In this document: positions 1 through 5,951 of the stretch, in pieces
Numbering within the stretch: the first letter of the stretch is position 1
Layout of the letters: each line of letters opens with the position of its first letter
DNA from: Candidatus Thiodictyon intracellulare
GTDB taxonomy: Bacteria > Pseudomonadota > Gammaproteobacteria > Chromatiales > Chromatiaceae
DNA: 8,574 nt
NCBI GenBank assembly: GCA_016292295.1
Contig: JADNEJ010000565.1
Location: 1-8,574, forward strand
Direction: 5' to 3'
Made by a program: the position numbers and the translations under genes
Notes under the pieces: generated by a model
What the model saw: the letters and a program-made list of their open reading frames with translations, nothing else
Databases searched by the model: none
Told to the model about the DNA's origin: nothing

Positions 1-156
1 CGCGGCATGCCCGGCCGCCGCGCCGGGGCCGCGTAGCGGACCAGACGGATTGGCTTTATGGTCCTCCAGGGCCCGCCGTGTGGACCCCTGGCCCTCCGAT
101 TGCCGGTTGCGGCTGGCACGATGATCGGGGTCGCCTAAAATGACCAAAATCGAGTT
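1..156. other. left-edge non-coding stretch
   Basis: I recognise no gene here. One forward frame is open from base 3 to a TGA at 141-143, but its Pro/Gly/Trp-rich translation resembles no family I know and the beginning lies outside the window. The last 20 or so bases (about 135-156) are clearly AT-richer than their surroundings and contain AAAATGACC, a word that recalls the subterminal repeats of IS21-family elements. With only one copy, and no inverted partner in view, that is a weak resemblance and not a call. The stretch abuts a truncated regulator remnant at about 157, so a rearrangement or insertion boundary is plausible. Confidence 0.3.
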
Positions 157-297
157 ATCTACCGCCGCCGGATGATGACGAAGCTCGGTCTCCAGTCGCA
201 GACCGAACTGGTCCGCTATGCCGTGGCCTTGGGGACGACACTCGAGCGCCCACGCCTTGCCGCAGCGACGGACGCGCGCACCGCACGACCGAGGTAG
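157..297 (+). pseudogene. LuxR/FixJ-type response regulator, C-terminal remnant
   Basis: Reading from about 157 to the TAG at 295-297 gives YRRRMMTKLGLQSQTELVRY followed by AVALGT. This matches the end of the LuxR/NarL/FixJ DNA-binding domain: the last part of the recognition helix (usually HR..M.KLG) and the final dimerisation helix (S..ELVRYA...G). In an intact gene about 150 residues of receiver domain, linker and first HTH helices would precede it. Here the same frame has a TAA at 136-138 and no LuxR-like residues before about 157, so only the last 25-30 recognisable residues remain, followed by a Pro/Arg-rich tail of about 20 residues to the stop. I infer a 5'-deleted or insertion-truncated regulator that cannot encode a working protein. 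The target genes are unknown. The alternative is a chance match, which the length and order of the conserved residues make unlikely. Confidence 0.6.
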
Positions 298-383
298 CCG
301 CCGCTGGCGCGTGCACGACCCGGGTCAATCGCCGATGCCTGATTCGATTGCTCGGAAGCTGATCCGACGGCATTATCTGTCTC

Positions 384-401
384 GCGAGAAAGTTTTCTCG
401 C
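384..401. promoter_or_regulatory. 8+2+8 palindrome in the tolC leader
   Basis: GCGAGAAA and TTTCTCGC form a perfect 8-base inverted repeat around a central GT. It lies about 180 bases before the tolC start, in a 265-base stretch (298-562) without a supported gene. The two-base centre is too tight for a good RNA hairpin but suits a dimeric regulator's operator. No bound protein can be named. Confidence 0.35.
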
Positions 402-479
402 CGCAAGAGGGTTTCGCATGTTTAATCGTCTCAGGTTGCCAGTCGCGGCCAGGGTCCCCAGGCACCATGTCCGTTGACA

Positions 480-509
480 TTGAGCCCGATCGGGCGCCTC
501 GCCTATACT
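480..509 (+). promoter_or_regulatory. candidate sigma-70 promoter of tolC with internal palindrome
   Basis: TTGAGC (480-485) and TATACT (504-509) are separated by 18 bases and resemble -35 and -10 boxes. Transcription would begin near 516 and leave a leader of about 45 bases before tolC. A perfect 12-base palindrome, GCCCGATCGGGC (484-495), overlaps the end of the -35 box and the upstream half of the spacer, where a bound repressor would block polymerase, or a MerR-type activator could act. A better -35 match, TTGACA at 474-479, is 24 bases from the -10 and so is too far to pair with it. This is pattern matching only. Confidence 0.45.
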
Positions 510-562
510 CGCGGGTCCCAAGGTCGCCGGACCCCGCCGCCCCCTGCCCCAGGACCCCCGTG

Positions 563-1936
563 ATGCGGAAACCGCTCCCTTCCCTGCTCGCTGTTCTCGT
601 GGTCACGCCCACCCTGTTGGTCCCGTGCGCGCCGCGCGCCGAAGATTTAATCCAGATTTACGATCTGGCGGTACAGAGCGATCTCCTGTTGCGCGAGGCG
701 GAGCAAACACTCTTCGCCACCAAGGAGAAACGCCCCCAAGCCCTGGCCCCGATGCTGCCCAATGTCGGGCTGACGGGGACCGCGAATTACAATGACCTCT
801 CGTCCAACGGGCGCAGCAACGTGGGGAACAATGTCGTGAGCTTCAGCCAGCGCGACAGTTTCAGCACCCAGACCGGTCAGGCGCTGGTGAAGCAGTCAGT
901 CTACAACCGCGGCAATTGGATGACCCTGAAGCAGACCGATACCGTCATCGCCCAGGCGGAGGCATTGTATCGCAATGCCCAAATCGATCTGATGGTGCGC
1001 ACCACGCAGGCCTACTTCGACGTCCTGAAGGCAGCGGATGCGGTGACGGTGGGGGAGTCCAATCTGCGGGCGAACGAGCGTCAGTTGGAGCAGTCCAAGC
1101 AGCGCTTCGACGTGGGCCTGGTCGCCATCACCGACGTCAACAACAGCCAGGCGGCCTACGACCTTTCCAGGGCCAATCTGATCGTCTATAAGACCACGCT
1201 TGACAACGCCTGGGAGGCTCTGCGGGTGATCGTGGGTCCCATCCATGTACCCCTGGCCAGGCTCGGCGACAAGCTCCCGCTGGCCCCGCCGCAACCCAAC
1301 GAGGTCGGTATCTGGGCCGACAGCGCCCAGAGTAACAATTTCTCGATCATCGCCGCGAGCGATGCGGCGGCCTCCGCCAAGACCAATATCGAGATCCAAA
1401 AGTCCGGGTTCTATCCCCAGCTGGACCTTCAAGCGGGTTATGCAGTCGCCCGCTCCGGGGCCGAGATCGCCACCAACACCGATACCGCCTACGTCGGCCT
1501 GACCCTGACCGTACCGATCTATCAGGGTGGGGCCGTGGCGTCACGCACCCGTCAGGCCGGCTACAATTTCCGTGCCGCCCAGGACCAACTGGACCAGACC
1601 CGCCGCAAGGTGGATCAGCAGGTCAAGGACGCTTTCCGTGGCATCCTGTCCAGCATCGAGAACGTGAAAGCACGGCAGGCGGCCGTGGCCTCGGCCCGCT
1701 TCAACCTGGAATCCACCCAGGCGGGTCTAGAGGTCGGCACTCGCACCCAGGTCGATGTTCTCACTGCCCAGCGCCAATACTTCCAGGCAGAGTTCGACTA
1801 TCTGACCTCCAGGTATAACTACATCATCAACGGGGTCAAACTCCACCAGGCGACCAGTACCCTCACCCGCGAGATCCTGGCCAAGGGCAACGCCTGGCTG
1901 AATCCGGCCAAAAAGGTTATGCCGCCGGCGTACTGA
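563..1936 (+). CDS. tolC: TolC-family outer-membrane efflux/secretion protein
   Basis: This encodes a 457-residue TolC-type protein, close to the usual 430-490. Such proteins form homotrimers with a 12-strand beta barrel in the outer membrane and a long alpha-helical periplasmic tunnel, giving RND, ABC and type I secretion pumps a route out of the cell. The ATG at 563 is chosen because it is followed at once by a signal peptide: M-R-K, a hydrophobic run to about residue 20, and likely cleavage near residues 23-26. AGGA at 551-554 stands 8 bases upstream, and an in-frame GTG at 560 is the alternative start. The Cys at 22 follows Pro, which does not fit a lipobox. Two outer-membrane efflux repeats are visible, each with its helix-turn signature: VGLVAITDV (residues 184-192) and VGTRTQVDVL (391-400). 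No inner-membrane pump or adaptor gene is adjacent, as is common for a TolC shared by several pumps. A longer reading from 218 would overlap the regulator remnant and lacks support. Confidence 0.88.
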   Translation: MRKPLPSLLAVLVVTPTLLVPCAPRAEDLIQIYDLAVQSDLLLREAEQTLFATKEKRPQALAPMLPNVGLTGTANYNDLSSNGRSNVGNNVVSFSQRDSFSTQTGQALVKQSVYNRGNWMTLKQTDTVIAQAEALYRNAQIDLMVRTTQAYFDVLKAADAVTVGESNLRANERQLEQSKQRFDVGLVAITDVNNSQAAYDLSRANLIVYKTTLDNAWEALRVIVGPIHVPLARLGDKLPLAPPQPNEVGIWADSAQSNNFSIIAASDAAASAKTNIEIQKSGFYPQLDLQAGYAVARSGAEIATNTDTAYVGLTLTVPIYQGGAVASRTRQAGYNFRAAQDQLDQTRRKVDQQVKDAFRGILSSIENVKARQAAVASARFNLESTQAGLEVGTRTQVDVLTAQRQYFQAEFDYLTSRYNYIINGVKLHQATSTLTREILAKGNAWLNPAKKVMPPAY

Positions 1937-2066
1937 AGAAGAGGATAGAGGCCAGCCCTGCTCGGGAAAGCGGTGTACTTTGCCAGCGATGCGTGTCTGC
2001 CGTCAGGCCATTCGGTTACCGTTAGTCACTGAAATCCATTTGATAACACCTAATTCCTAACCCCAA

Positions 2067-3170
2067 ATGTCTGGTAACAGCTTCGGTAAACTCTTCGTAG
2101 TCACCGGGTTTGGTGAGAGTCATGGCCCGGCCATCGGCGGGATCGTAGATGGCTGCCCGCCGGGGCTTGCACTCTGCGCAGCCGACCTGCAACGGGATCT
2201 CGACCGGCGCAAGCCCGGGCAGTCGCGCCATACCACGCAGCGCCGTGAGTCCGACCAGGTGGAGATCCTCTCCGGGGTCTTCGCGGGGCTAACCACCGGG
2301 GCCCCGATCGGGCTCCTGATCCGCAACGAGGACCAGCGCTCCAAGGACTACGCGGACCTAGCCGCCCGCTATCGCCCCGGTCACGCCGATTACACCTATG
2401 ACCAGAAATACGGCCGGCGCGACTACCGCGGCGGCGGGCGGTCCTCGGCGCGGGAGACCGCGGTGCGGGTGGCAGCGGGCGCAATCGCCAAGAAATACCT
2501 GCGGGAGCGCTGCGGCGTCCTGGTGCGCGGCTTTCTCTCCCAACTCGGCCCGATCCGACCCCGTGGGTTCGACTGGGAAGAAGTGGGGCGCAATCCCTTC
2601 TTCTGCCCCTGTACGCAGACGGTCCCTGAACTGGATGCCTATATGGACGCATTGCGCAAGGAGGGCAATTCCATCGGCGCGGCAGTCACAGTGGTGGCGA
2701 GCGGAGTCCCGGCCGGGATCGGTGAGCCGATCTTCGATCGGCTGGACGCGGACATTGCGCACGCCCTGATGAGCATCAATGCGGTTAAGGGGATGGAAAT
2801 CGGGGCGGGCTTTGCCTGCATCGAGCAGAAGGGCACCGAGCATCGCGATGAGATGACTCCGGCGGGCTTTCTGTCCAATCATGCGGGAGGCATCCTGGGC
2901 GGGATCTCCTCGGGGCAGGACATCTACGTCCGCATCGCGCTCAAACCGACCTCCAGCCTGCGGTTGCCGGGGCGCACCATCGGCACCGACGGCCAGGCGA
3001 CGGATGTCATTACCACCGGCCGCCACGACCCCTGCGTCGGCATCCGCGCCACGCCCATCGCCGAGGCCATGCTCGCGATCGTCCTGCTGGACCACTGGCT
3101 GCGCCAGCGCGCCCAGAACGGCGATGTGATCCCACTCACCCCGCCGATCCCGGCCGCGGCACCGCGCTGA
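2067..3170 (+). CDS. aroC: chorismate synthase
   Basis: This cytosolic enzyme removes phosphate from 5-enolpyruvylshikimate-3-phosphate to make chorismate, the branch point to aromatic amino acids, folates and quinones. It needs reduced FMN. The 367-residue length fits the bacterial family (about 350-370). All three family signatures are present: [18 protein letters not shown] near the N-terminus (His19), the RPGHAD...[20 protein letters not shown] block (written here in part; His106 is the second conserved active-site His), and [17 protein letters not shown] near the C-terminus. The start is set by the [10 protein letters not shown] opening, standard for the family. No Shine-Dalgarno sequence is visible before the ATG (the preceding bases are CTAACCCCAA), so translation initiation may be weak or depend on something else. 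Residue 14 is Gly where many homologues have Thr; this is not a catalytic position. The next gene begins 11 bases after the stop, which suggests one transcript. Confidence 0.97.
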   Translation: MSGNSFGKLFVVTGFGESHGPAIGGIVDGCPPGLALCAADLQRDLDRRKPGQSRHTTQRRESDQVEILSGVFAGLTTGAPIGLLIRNEDQRSKDYADLAARYRPGHADYTYDQKYGRRDYRGGGRSSARETAVRVAAGAIAKKYLRERCGVLVRGFLSQLGPIRPRGFDWEEVGRNPFFCPCTQTVPELDAYMDALRKEGNSIGAAVTVVASGVPAGIGEPIFDRLDADIAHALMSINAVKGMEIGAGFACIEQKGTEHRDEMTPAGFLSNHAGGILGGISSGQDIYVRIALKPTSSLRLPGRTIGTDGQATDVITTGRHDPCVGIRATPIAEAMLAIVLLDHWLRQRAQNGDVIPLTPPIPAAAPR

Positions 3171-3181
3171 AGCCCGCGACC

Positions 3182-4345
3182 ATGGCCGCCGGTGCCGGGG
3201 GCACGCTGCCCTATTGGCGCCTCTCGGCCAGCTATCTCTTCTACTTCGCCGCCCTGGGCGCCCTAGTCCCCTACTGGGGTCTGTATCTCCAGTCGCGTGG
3301 GTTCGATGCCTTGGCGGTCGGCCAGTTGATGGCGATCCTGGGGGCCACCAAGATCGTCGCCCCGCTGCTCTGGGGGCACTGGGCGGACCGCCTCGGTCGG
3401 CGGATGCCGCTGGTGCGCCTCGCCGCCCTGGGGACCGTGTTGGTCTTCGGCTCAGTGTTCGTTGCCGGCGGGTTCTGGACCATGGCAGCGGCCATGACGC
3501 TCTTCAGCTTTTTCTGGAACGCCTCCCTGCCGCTCCTGGAGTCGGTCACCTTCAATCACCTGGGGGTGCGGCCGGCGCACTACGCCCGGGTGCGTCTCTG
3601 GGGGTCCGTAGGCTTCATCCTGGTGGTGGGGGCGCTCGGACTACACCTGGAGCAGGCGTCGCTGGCGATAGTGCCGCTGTGGGTCCTGACCCTGTATCTG
3701 GGGACCTGGCTCAGCACCCTGCTGGTCCCGGATAACCCGCCCGTCGTGGGGTCCGGTCCCACCCCGGTGCTGCGGCTGCTGCTGCGCCGCCCCGAGGTCC
3801 GGGCACTGCTCGGGGCCTGCTTTCTCATGCAGTTGAGTCACGGCATCTATTACGCCTTCTACTCGATCTATCTCAAGTCGGCCGGCTATTCGACCGGGGC
3901 GGTGGGCGGGTTCTGGGTGTTCGGAGTGGTGGCGGAGGTGCTGGTGTTTCTGGTCATGCATCGCCTGCTGCGGCGCTTCGGGGCGCGCCGGGTGCTGCTC
4001 TGGAGCATGGGTTTGGGAGCGGTGCGCTGGCTCCTGATTGGCGCCTTCATCGGCAGCCGGCCGCTCCAGATCCTCGCCCAGAGTCTGCATGCCGCCAGCT
4101 TCGGCACCTTTCATGTGGCCGCCATCCACCTCGTCCACCACTACTTTCCGGGGCGCACCCAGGGCCGCGGCCAGGCCCTCTACAACAGCCTGAGCTTCGG
4201 TGCCGGCGGGGCCTCCGGCAGCCTGATCGGTGGCGCCCTGTGGGTCACGCCGGGACCTTTCGCCGCCTTCGGGGTCGGGGCCGTCGCCGCGCTGCTGGGG
4301 CTATGGGCGGCCTGGCGTTGGGTGGATCTGGGGCGGCAGTACTGA
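3182..4345 (+). CDS. MFS permease, HcaT/MFS_1-like
   Basis: This is a 387-residue inner-membrane protein of the major facilitator superfamily, with about 12 hydrophobic segments spread over its length. The opening (YFAALGALVPYWGLYLQSRG, residues 21-40) and the loop after the second segment, GHWADRLGRR (65-74, the MFS motif-A loop), resemble the HcaT group of proton-coupled permeases annotated as 3-phenylpropionate transporters, related to LacY and nucleoside symporters. In most bacteria that annotation is generic, so I do not assign a substrate. The start follows the aroC stop by 11 bases with no clear ribosome site (AAGCCCGCGACC precedes the ATG), so translation probably depends on ribosomes finishing aroC. 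A link to aromatic or shikimate-type compounds is suggested only by this arrangement. A drug-efflux role is possible, but the HcaT-like look favours uptake. Confidence 0.85.
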   Translation: MAAGAGGTLPYWRLSASYLFYFAALGALVPYWGLYLQSRGFDALAVGQLMAILGATKIVAPLLWGHWADRLGRRMPLVRLAALGTVLVFGSVFVAGGFWTMAAAMTLFSFFWNASLPLLESVTFNHLGVRPAHYARVRLWGSVGFILVVGALGLHLEQASLAIVPLWVLTLYLGTWLSTLLVPDNPPVVGSGPTPVLRLLLRRPEVRALLGACFLMQLSHGIYYAFYSIYLKSAGYSTGAVGGFWVFGVVAEVLVFLVMHRLLRRFGARRVLLWSMGLGAVRWLLIGAFIGSRPLQILAQSLHAASFGTFHVAAIHLVHHYFPGRTQGRGQALYNSLSFGAGGASGSLIGGALWVTPGPFAAFGVGAVAALLGLWAAWRWVDLGRQY

Positions 4346-4363
4346 GGACGATGAAAGGCGTGC

Positions 4364-4435
4364 GTGGGAGCGGCTTCAGCCGCGACGAGGCCAGGGCAGC
4401 TTGCGCGGTCACGTCGCGGCTGAAGCCGCTCCCAC
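4364..4435. repeat. REP-like inverted pair
   Basis: A perfect 24-base inverted repeat (4364-4387 and 4412-4435) encloses a 24-base spacer. The arm core GGAGCGGCTTCAGCCGCGA is itself partly palindromic (CGGCTTCAGCCG) and matches the REP-type repeat common between genes in Pseudomonas, Xanthomonas and related gammaproteobacteria. Two units facing each other make a BIME-like unit, normally mobilised by a RAYT (TnpA-REP) transposase encoded elsewhere. It starts 18 bases after the MFS stop, where the folded RNA could stabilise or end the aroC-MFS transcript. There is no T-run after it. Confidence 0.8.
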
Positions 4436-4720
4436 AGCGTCGCTGCGCGACTTCACGGTAAACCTTGGATTCCTGTCGCTTGGAACGTGATCCGTTCCGA
4501 GACCATCGCCGCGGCTGGCAGAGAAACCTGCCGTCCGCGAATCAGTGAGATTCGGCAGCTTTCTGCATCGTCTGCGGCAGGACGCATGCTATGCTTCACT
4601 ATCCGTCCTTCCATCCCCTGCGATCAGGGCGAACTTCTTAATAAATATATACGTCTCTCATGTGAGATTCCGGTTTAGTCGCGGCGGGTAACCTGCCGAG
4701 AGTTTTGGTAAACTGCGTTC
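4436..4720. other. intergenic stretch before the IS630 transposase
   Basis: I see no gene here. It holds a small hairpin (CGAATC/GATTCG, arms 4538-4543 and 4549-4554), a marked AT-rich island around 4637-4652 in otherwise GC-rich DNA, and a short palindrome TCTCA-TG-TGAGA (4656-4667). The left end of the insertion element must lie somewhere in this stretch. IS630 elements insert at TA, but I could not find a terminal inverted repeat that also occurs after the transposase gene, so the element's boundary is left open. Confidence 0.5.
4682..4706 (+). terminator. possible intrinsic terminator upstream of the transposase
   Basis: CGGCGGG (4682-4688) and CCTGCCG (4692-4698) form a 7-pair stem, one pair being G-U, with a three-base loop TAA, followed after a few bases by TTTT (4703-4706). 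The stem is good, but the T-run is short and offset. If real, it would stop outside transcription from reaching the transposase, a common safeguard in insertion sequences. Confidence 0.3.
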
Positions 4721-5779
4721 ATGCTGGACTACCGCCTCGACAAGCACGAACTCGCCGAACTGCGTGCGGCCCACTGCGCCGCCCGAGACGTGCGCGAGGC
4801 CTATCGGATCAACGCCGTGATCTTGTTCGGTAAGGGACGTGCGCCGGCCGATGTGGCCGATGCCGTGCTGATCGACCCAGACACTGCTCGCGATTATTTC
4901 AAGCGTTACAAGAAGGGCGGCCTTGATGGGTTGCTGCGGATGAGTTATAGCGGTAACGAAGCCCTGCTCGACGACACGCAGTTGTTGGAACTGGACGATC
5001 ATCTTCAACGTCACCTATATCTGACAGCCGAGGCCGTCGCCCGACATGTCCAGAAGCGCTGGGGGGCGCGTTACACGCACAGTGGCATGACTGCAGTCCT
5101 ATACCGCTTGGGCTACGCCTACAAGAAAGCCAAACTGGAACCCGGCAAACACCCGGCTCTAGAGATTCAAGAAGCATTCGTTGAGAAGTACGAAAATATC
5201 AATAAAAACAGCACTAAATGTGACGTTATCTATTTCATGGGTGCGACCCATCCGCAACATAACCCGGTGATCGAATGCGGTTGGAACAAACGCGGAAAGG
5301 AGCACCCGATCCAGAGCAATACGAGTCGCCAGCAGCTTAATATCAACGGTGCGATCAATGTTCAGTCGCTGAGCGCAGAGGTCCGACTTGATGAGACCAT
5401 CGACGTCGCGTCCACGATCGCCTTGTTTAAACAGCTTGAGCAAGCGAACCCGACGGCCCCATCCATCCTCGCTATTTGCGATAACGCCCGTTACTACCAG
5501 TCGAAAGCGGTTGCCGCGTATCTGACGACATCGCGAATCCAACTGGAGCCACTTCCGCCTCCGCCCTATTGTCAATATCTTAATTTAATTGAGCGCTTCT
5601 GGAAATTCTTCAAACGCCAAGTGCTTTACAATAAATATTACGACACGTTTGAAAAATTTCGATGTGCCTGCAAGAAGTTCTTCGGTGAACTTGATGCATT
5701 TGCCCCACTACTCCGAACATTTCTCGCTGAGAATTTCCAAATTATAGGGAATAAAAAGCCGAAAATTGCTATCGCTTAG
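4721..5779 (+). CDS. IS630-family transposase, probably catalytically inactive
   Basis: The 352-residue frame is intact and full length for IS630 (Tc1/mariner superfamily). Residues about 25-70 form an N-terminal HTH, about 100-145 a second DNA-binding segment, and about 168-330 the DDE catalytic core. Known relatives carry the first catalytic Asp in YFMDA-HPQHNP; here the segment reads YFMGATHPQHNP, with Gly174 (GGT, 5240-5242) in place of Asp, a single A-to-G change. The second Asp is present in ICDNARYY (Asp254) and the Glu in LNLIERFWK (Glu291). The D-E gap is 36 residues instead of the usual 34, and the normally conserved segment before the Glu (as I recall it, a Y-x-PNLNLIE form) reads PPPPYCQYLNLIE. 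I infer a recently inactivated copy: the frame is still open but the metal site is broken. The second half (from about 5170) is visibly AT-richer than the first. No ribosome site is obvious, and I could not define terminal repeats. Family assignment is firm; inactivity is inferred. Confidence 0.9.
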   Translation: MLDYRLDKHELAELRAAHCAARDVREAYRINAVILFGKGRAPADVADAVLIDPDTARDYFKRYKKGGLDGLLRMSYSGNEALLDDTQLLELDDHLQRHLYLTAEAVARHVQKRWGARYTHSGMTAVLYRLGYAYKKAKLEPGKHPALEIQEAFVEKYENINKNSTKCDVIYFMGATHPQHNPVIECGWNKRGKEHPIQSNTSRQQLNINGAINVQSLSAEVRLDETIDVASTIALFKQLEQANPTAPSILAICDNARYYQSKAVAAYLTTSRIQLEPLPPPPYCQYLNLIERFWKFFKRQVLYNKYYDTFEKFRCACKKFFGELDAFAPLLRTFLAENFQIIGNKKPKIAIA

Positions 5780-5780
5780 G

Positions 5781-5786
5781 TATAAT
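5781..5786 (+). promoter_or_regulatory. consensus -10 box facing glgX
   Basis: A perfect TATAAT lies two bases after the transposase stop, pointing toward glgX, in the AT-rich right end of the element. No good -35 box stands at 16-18 bases and there is no extended TGN, so it is at best a partial promoter. If used, it would start transcription near 5793 and give glgX a leader of about 140 bases. Confidence 0.3.
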
Positions 5787-5902
5787 TGCTTGGGCGCCTA
5801 TACAGCGGGTGCGCCGCGCACTGCCGCGCAGCCCCCGCACCGGGTCAGCGGCCGCATGGCGTTGTGTGTACCCCTGAGTCTTCCGCGTCCTTGCCTTCCC
5901 GC

Positions 5903-5951
5903 GTCTCACGCGGTCTCACGAATCAGGTCAGGATCATGCAAGAGTCTCACG
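5903..5951. repeat. three GTCTCACG repeats around the glgX start
   Basis: The 8-base word GTCTCACG occurs at 5903-5910, 5913-5920 and 5944-5951, all in the same orientation. The distances are 10 and 31 bases, roughly whole turns of the helix, so all three face the same side of the DNA. The third copy covers codons 3-6 of glgX. A regulator site is possible; chance is not excluded. Confidence 0.35.

Noticed and set aside
418..477. 19-codon leader ORF with AAGAGG upstream
   Set aside because: It lies before the likely promoter at 480-509, its peptide shows no regulatory codon run, and short ORFs are expected by chance.
474..509. TTGACA at 474-479 paired with TATACT at 504-509
   Set aside because: The spacer is 24 bases, far beyond the 16-19 used by sigma-70; TTGAGC at 480 fits better.
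218..562. In-frame 115-residue N-terminal extension of the TolC protein
   Set aside because: It overlaps the regulator remnant, has no similarity to TolC proteins, and would bury the signal peptide that starts at 563.
2358..3095. Long antisense ORF inside aroC (245 residues)
   Set aside because: It is a mirror of the chorismate synthase codons, with no recognisable domain.
4230..4490. Small forward ORF across the MFS gene end and the REP pair
   Set aside because: It is another frame of the MFS gene continuing into a repeat; no ribosome site or protein similarity.
4677..5822. Terminal inverted repeats of the IS630 element (AGTCGCGGCG against the complement of CGCCGCGCACT)
   Set aside because: The match needs a gap, is short and GC-only, and lacks flanking TA duplication at both ends, so chance explains it.
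5786..5935. 50-residue N-terminal extension of GlgX
   Set aside because: The family homology begins right after 5936, and the extension translates the IS630 right flank without any recognisable feature.
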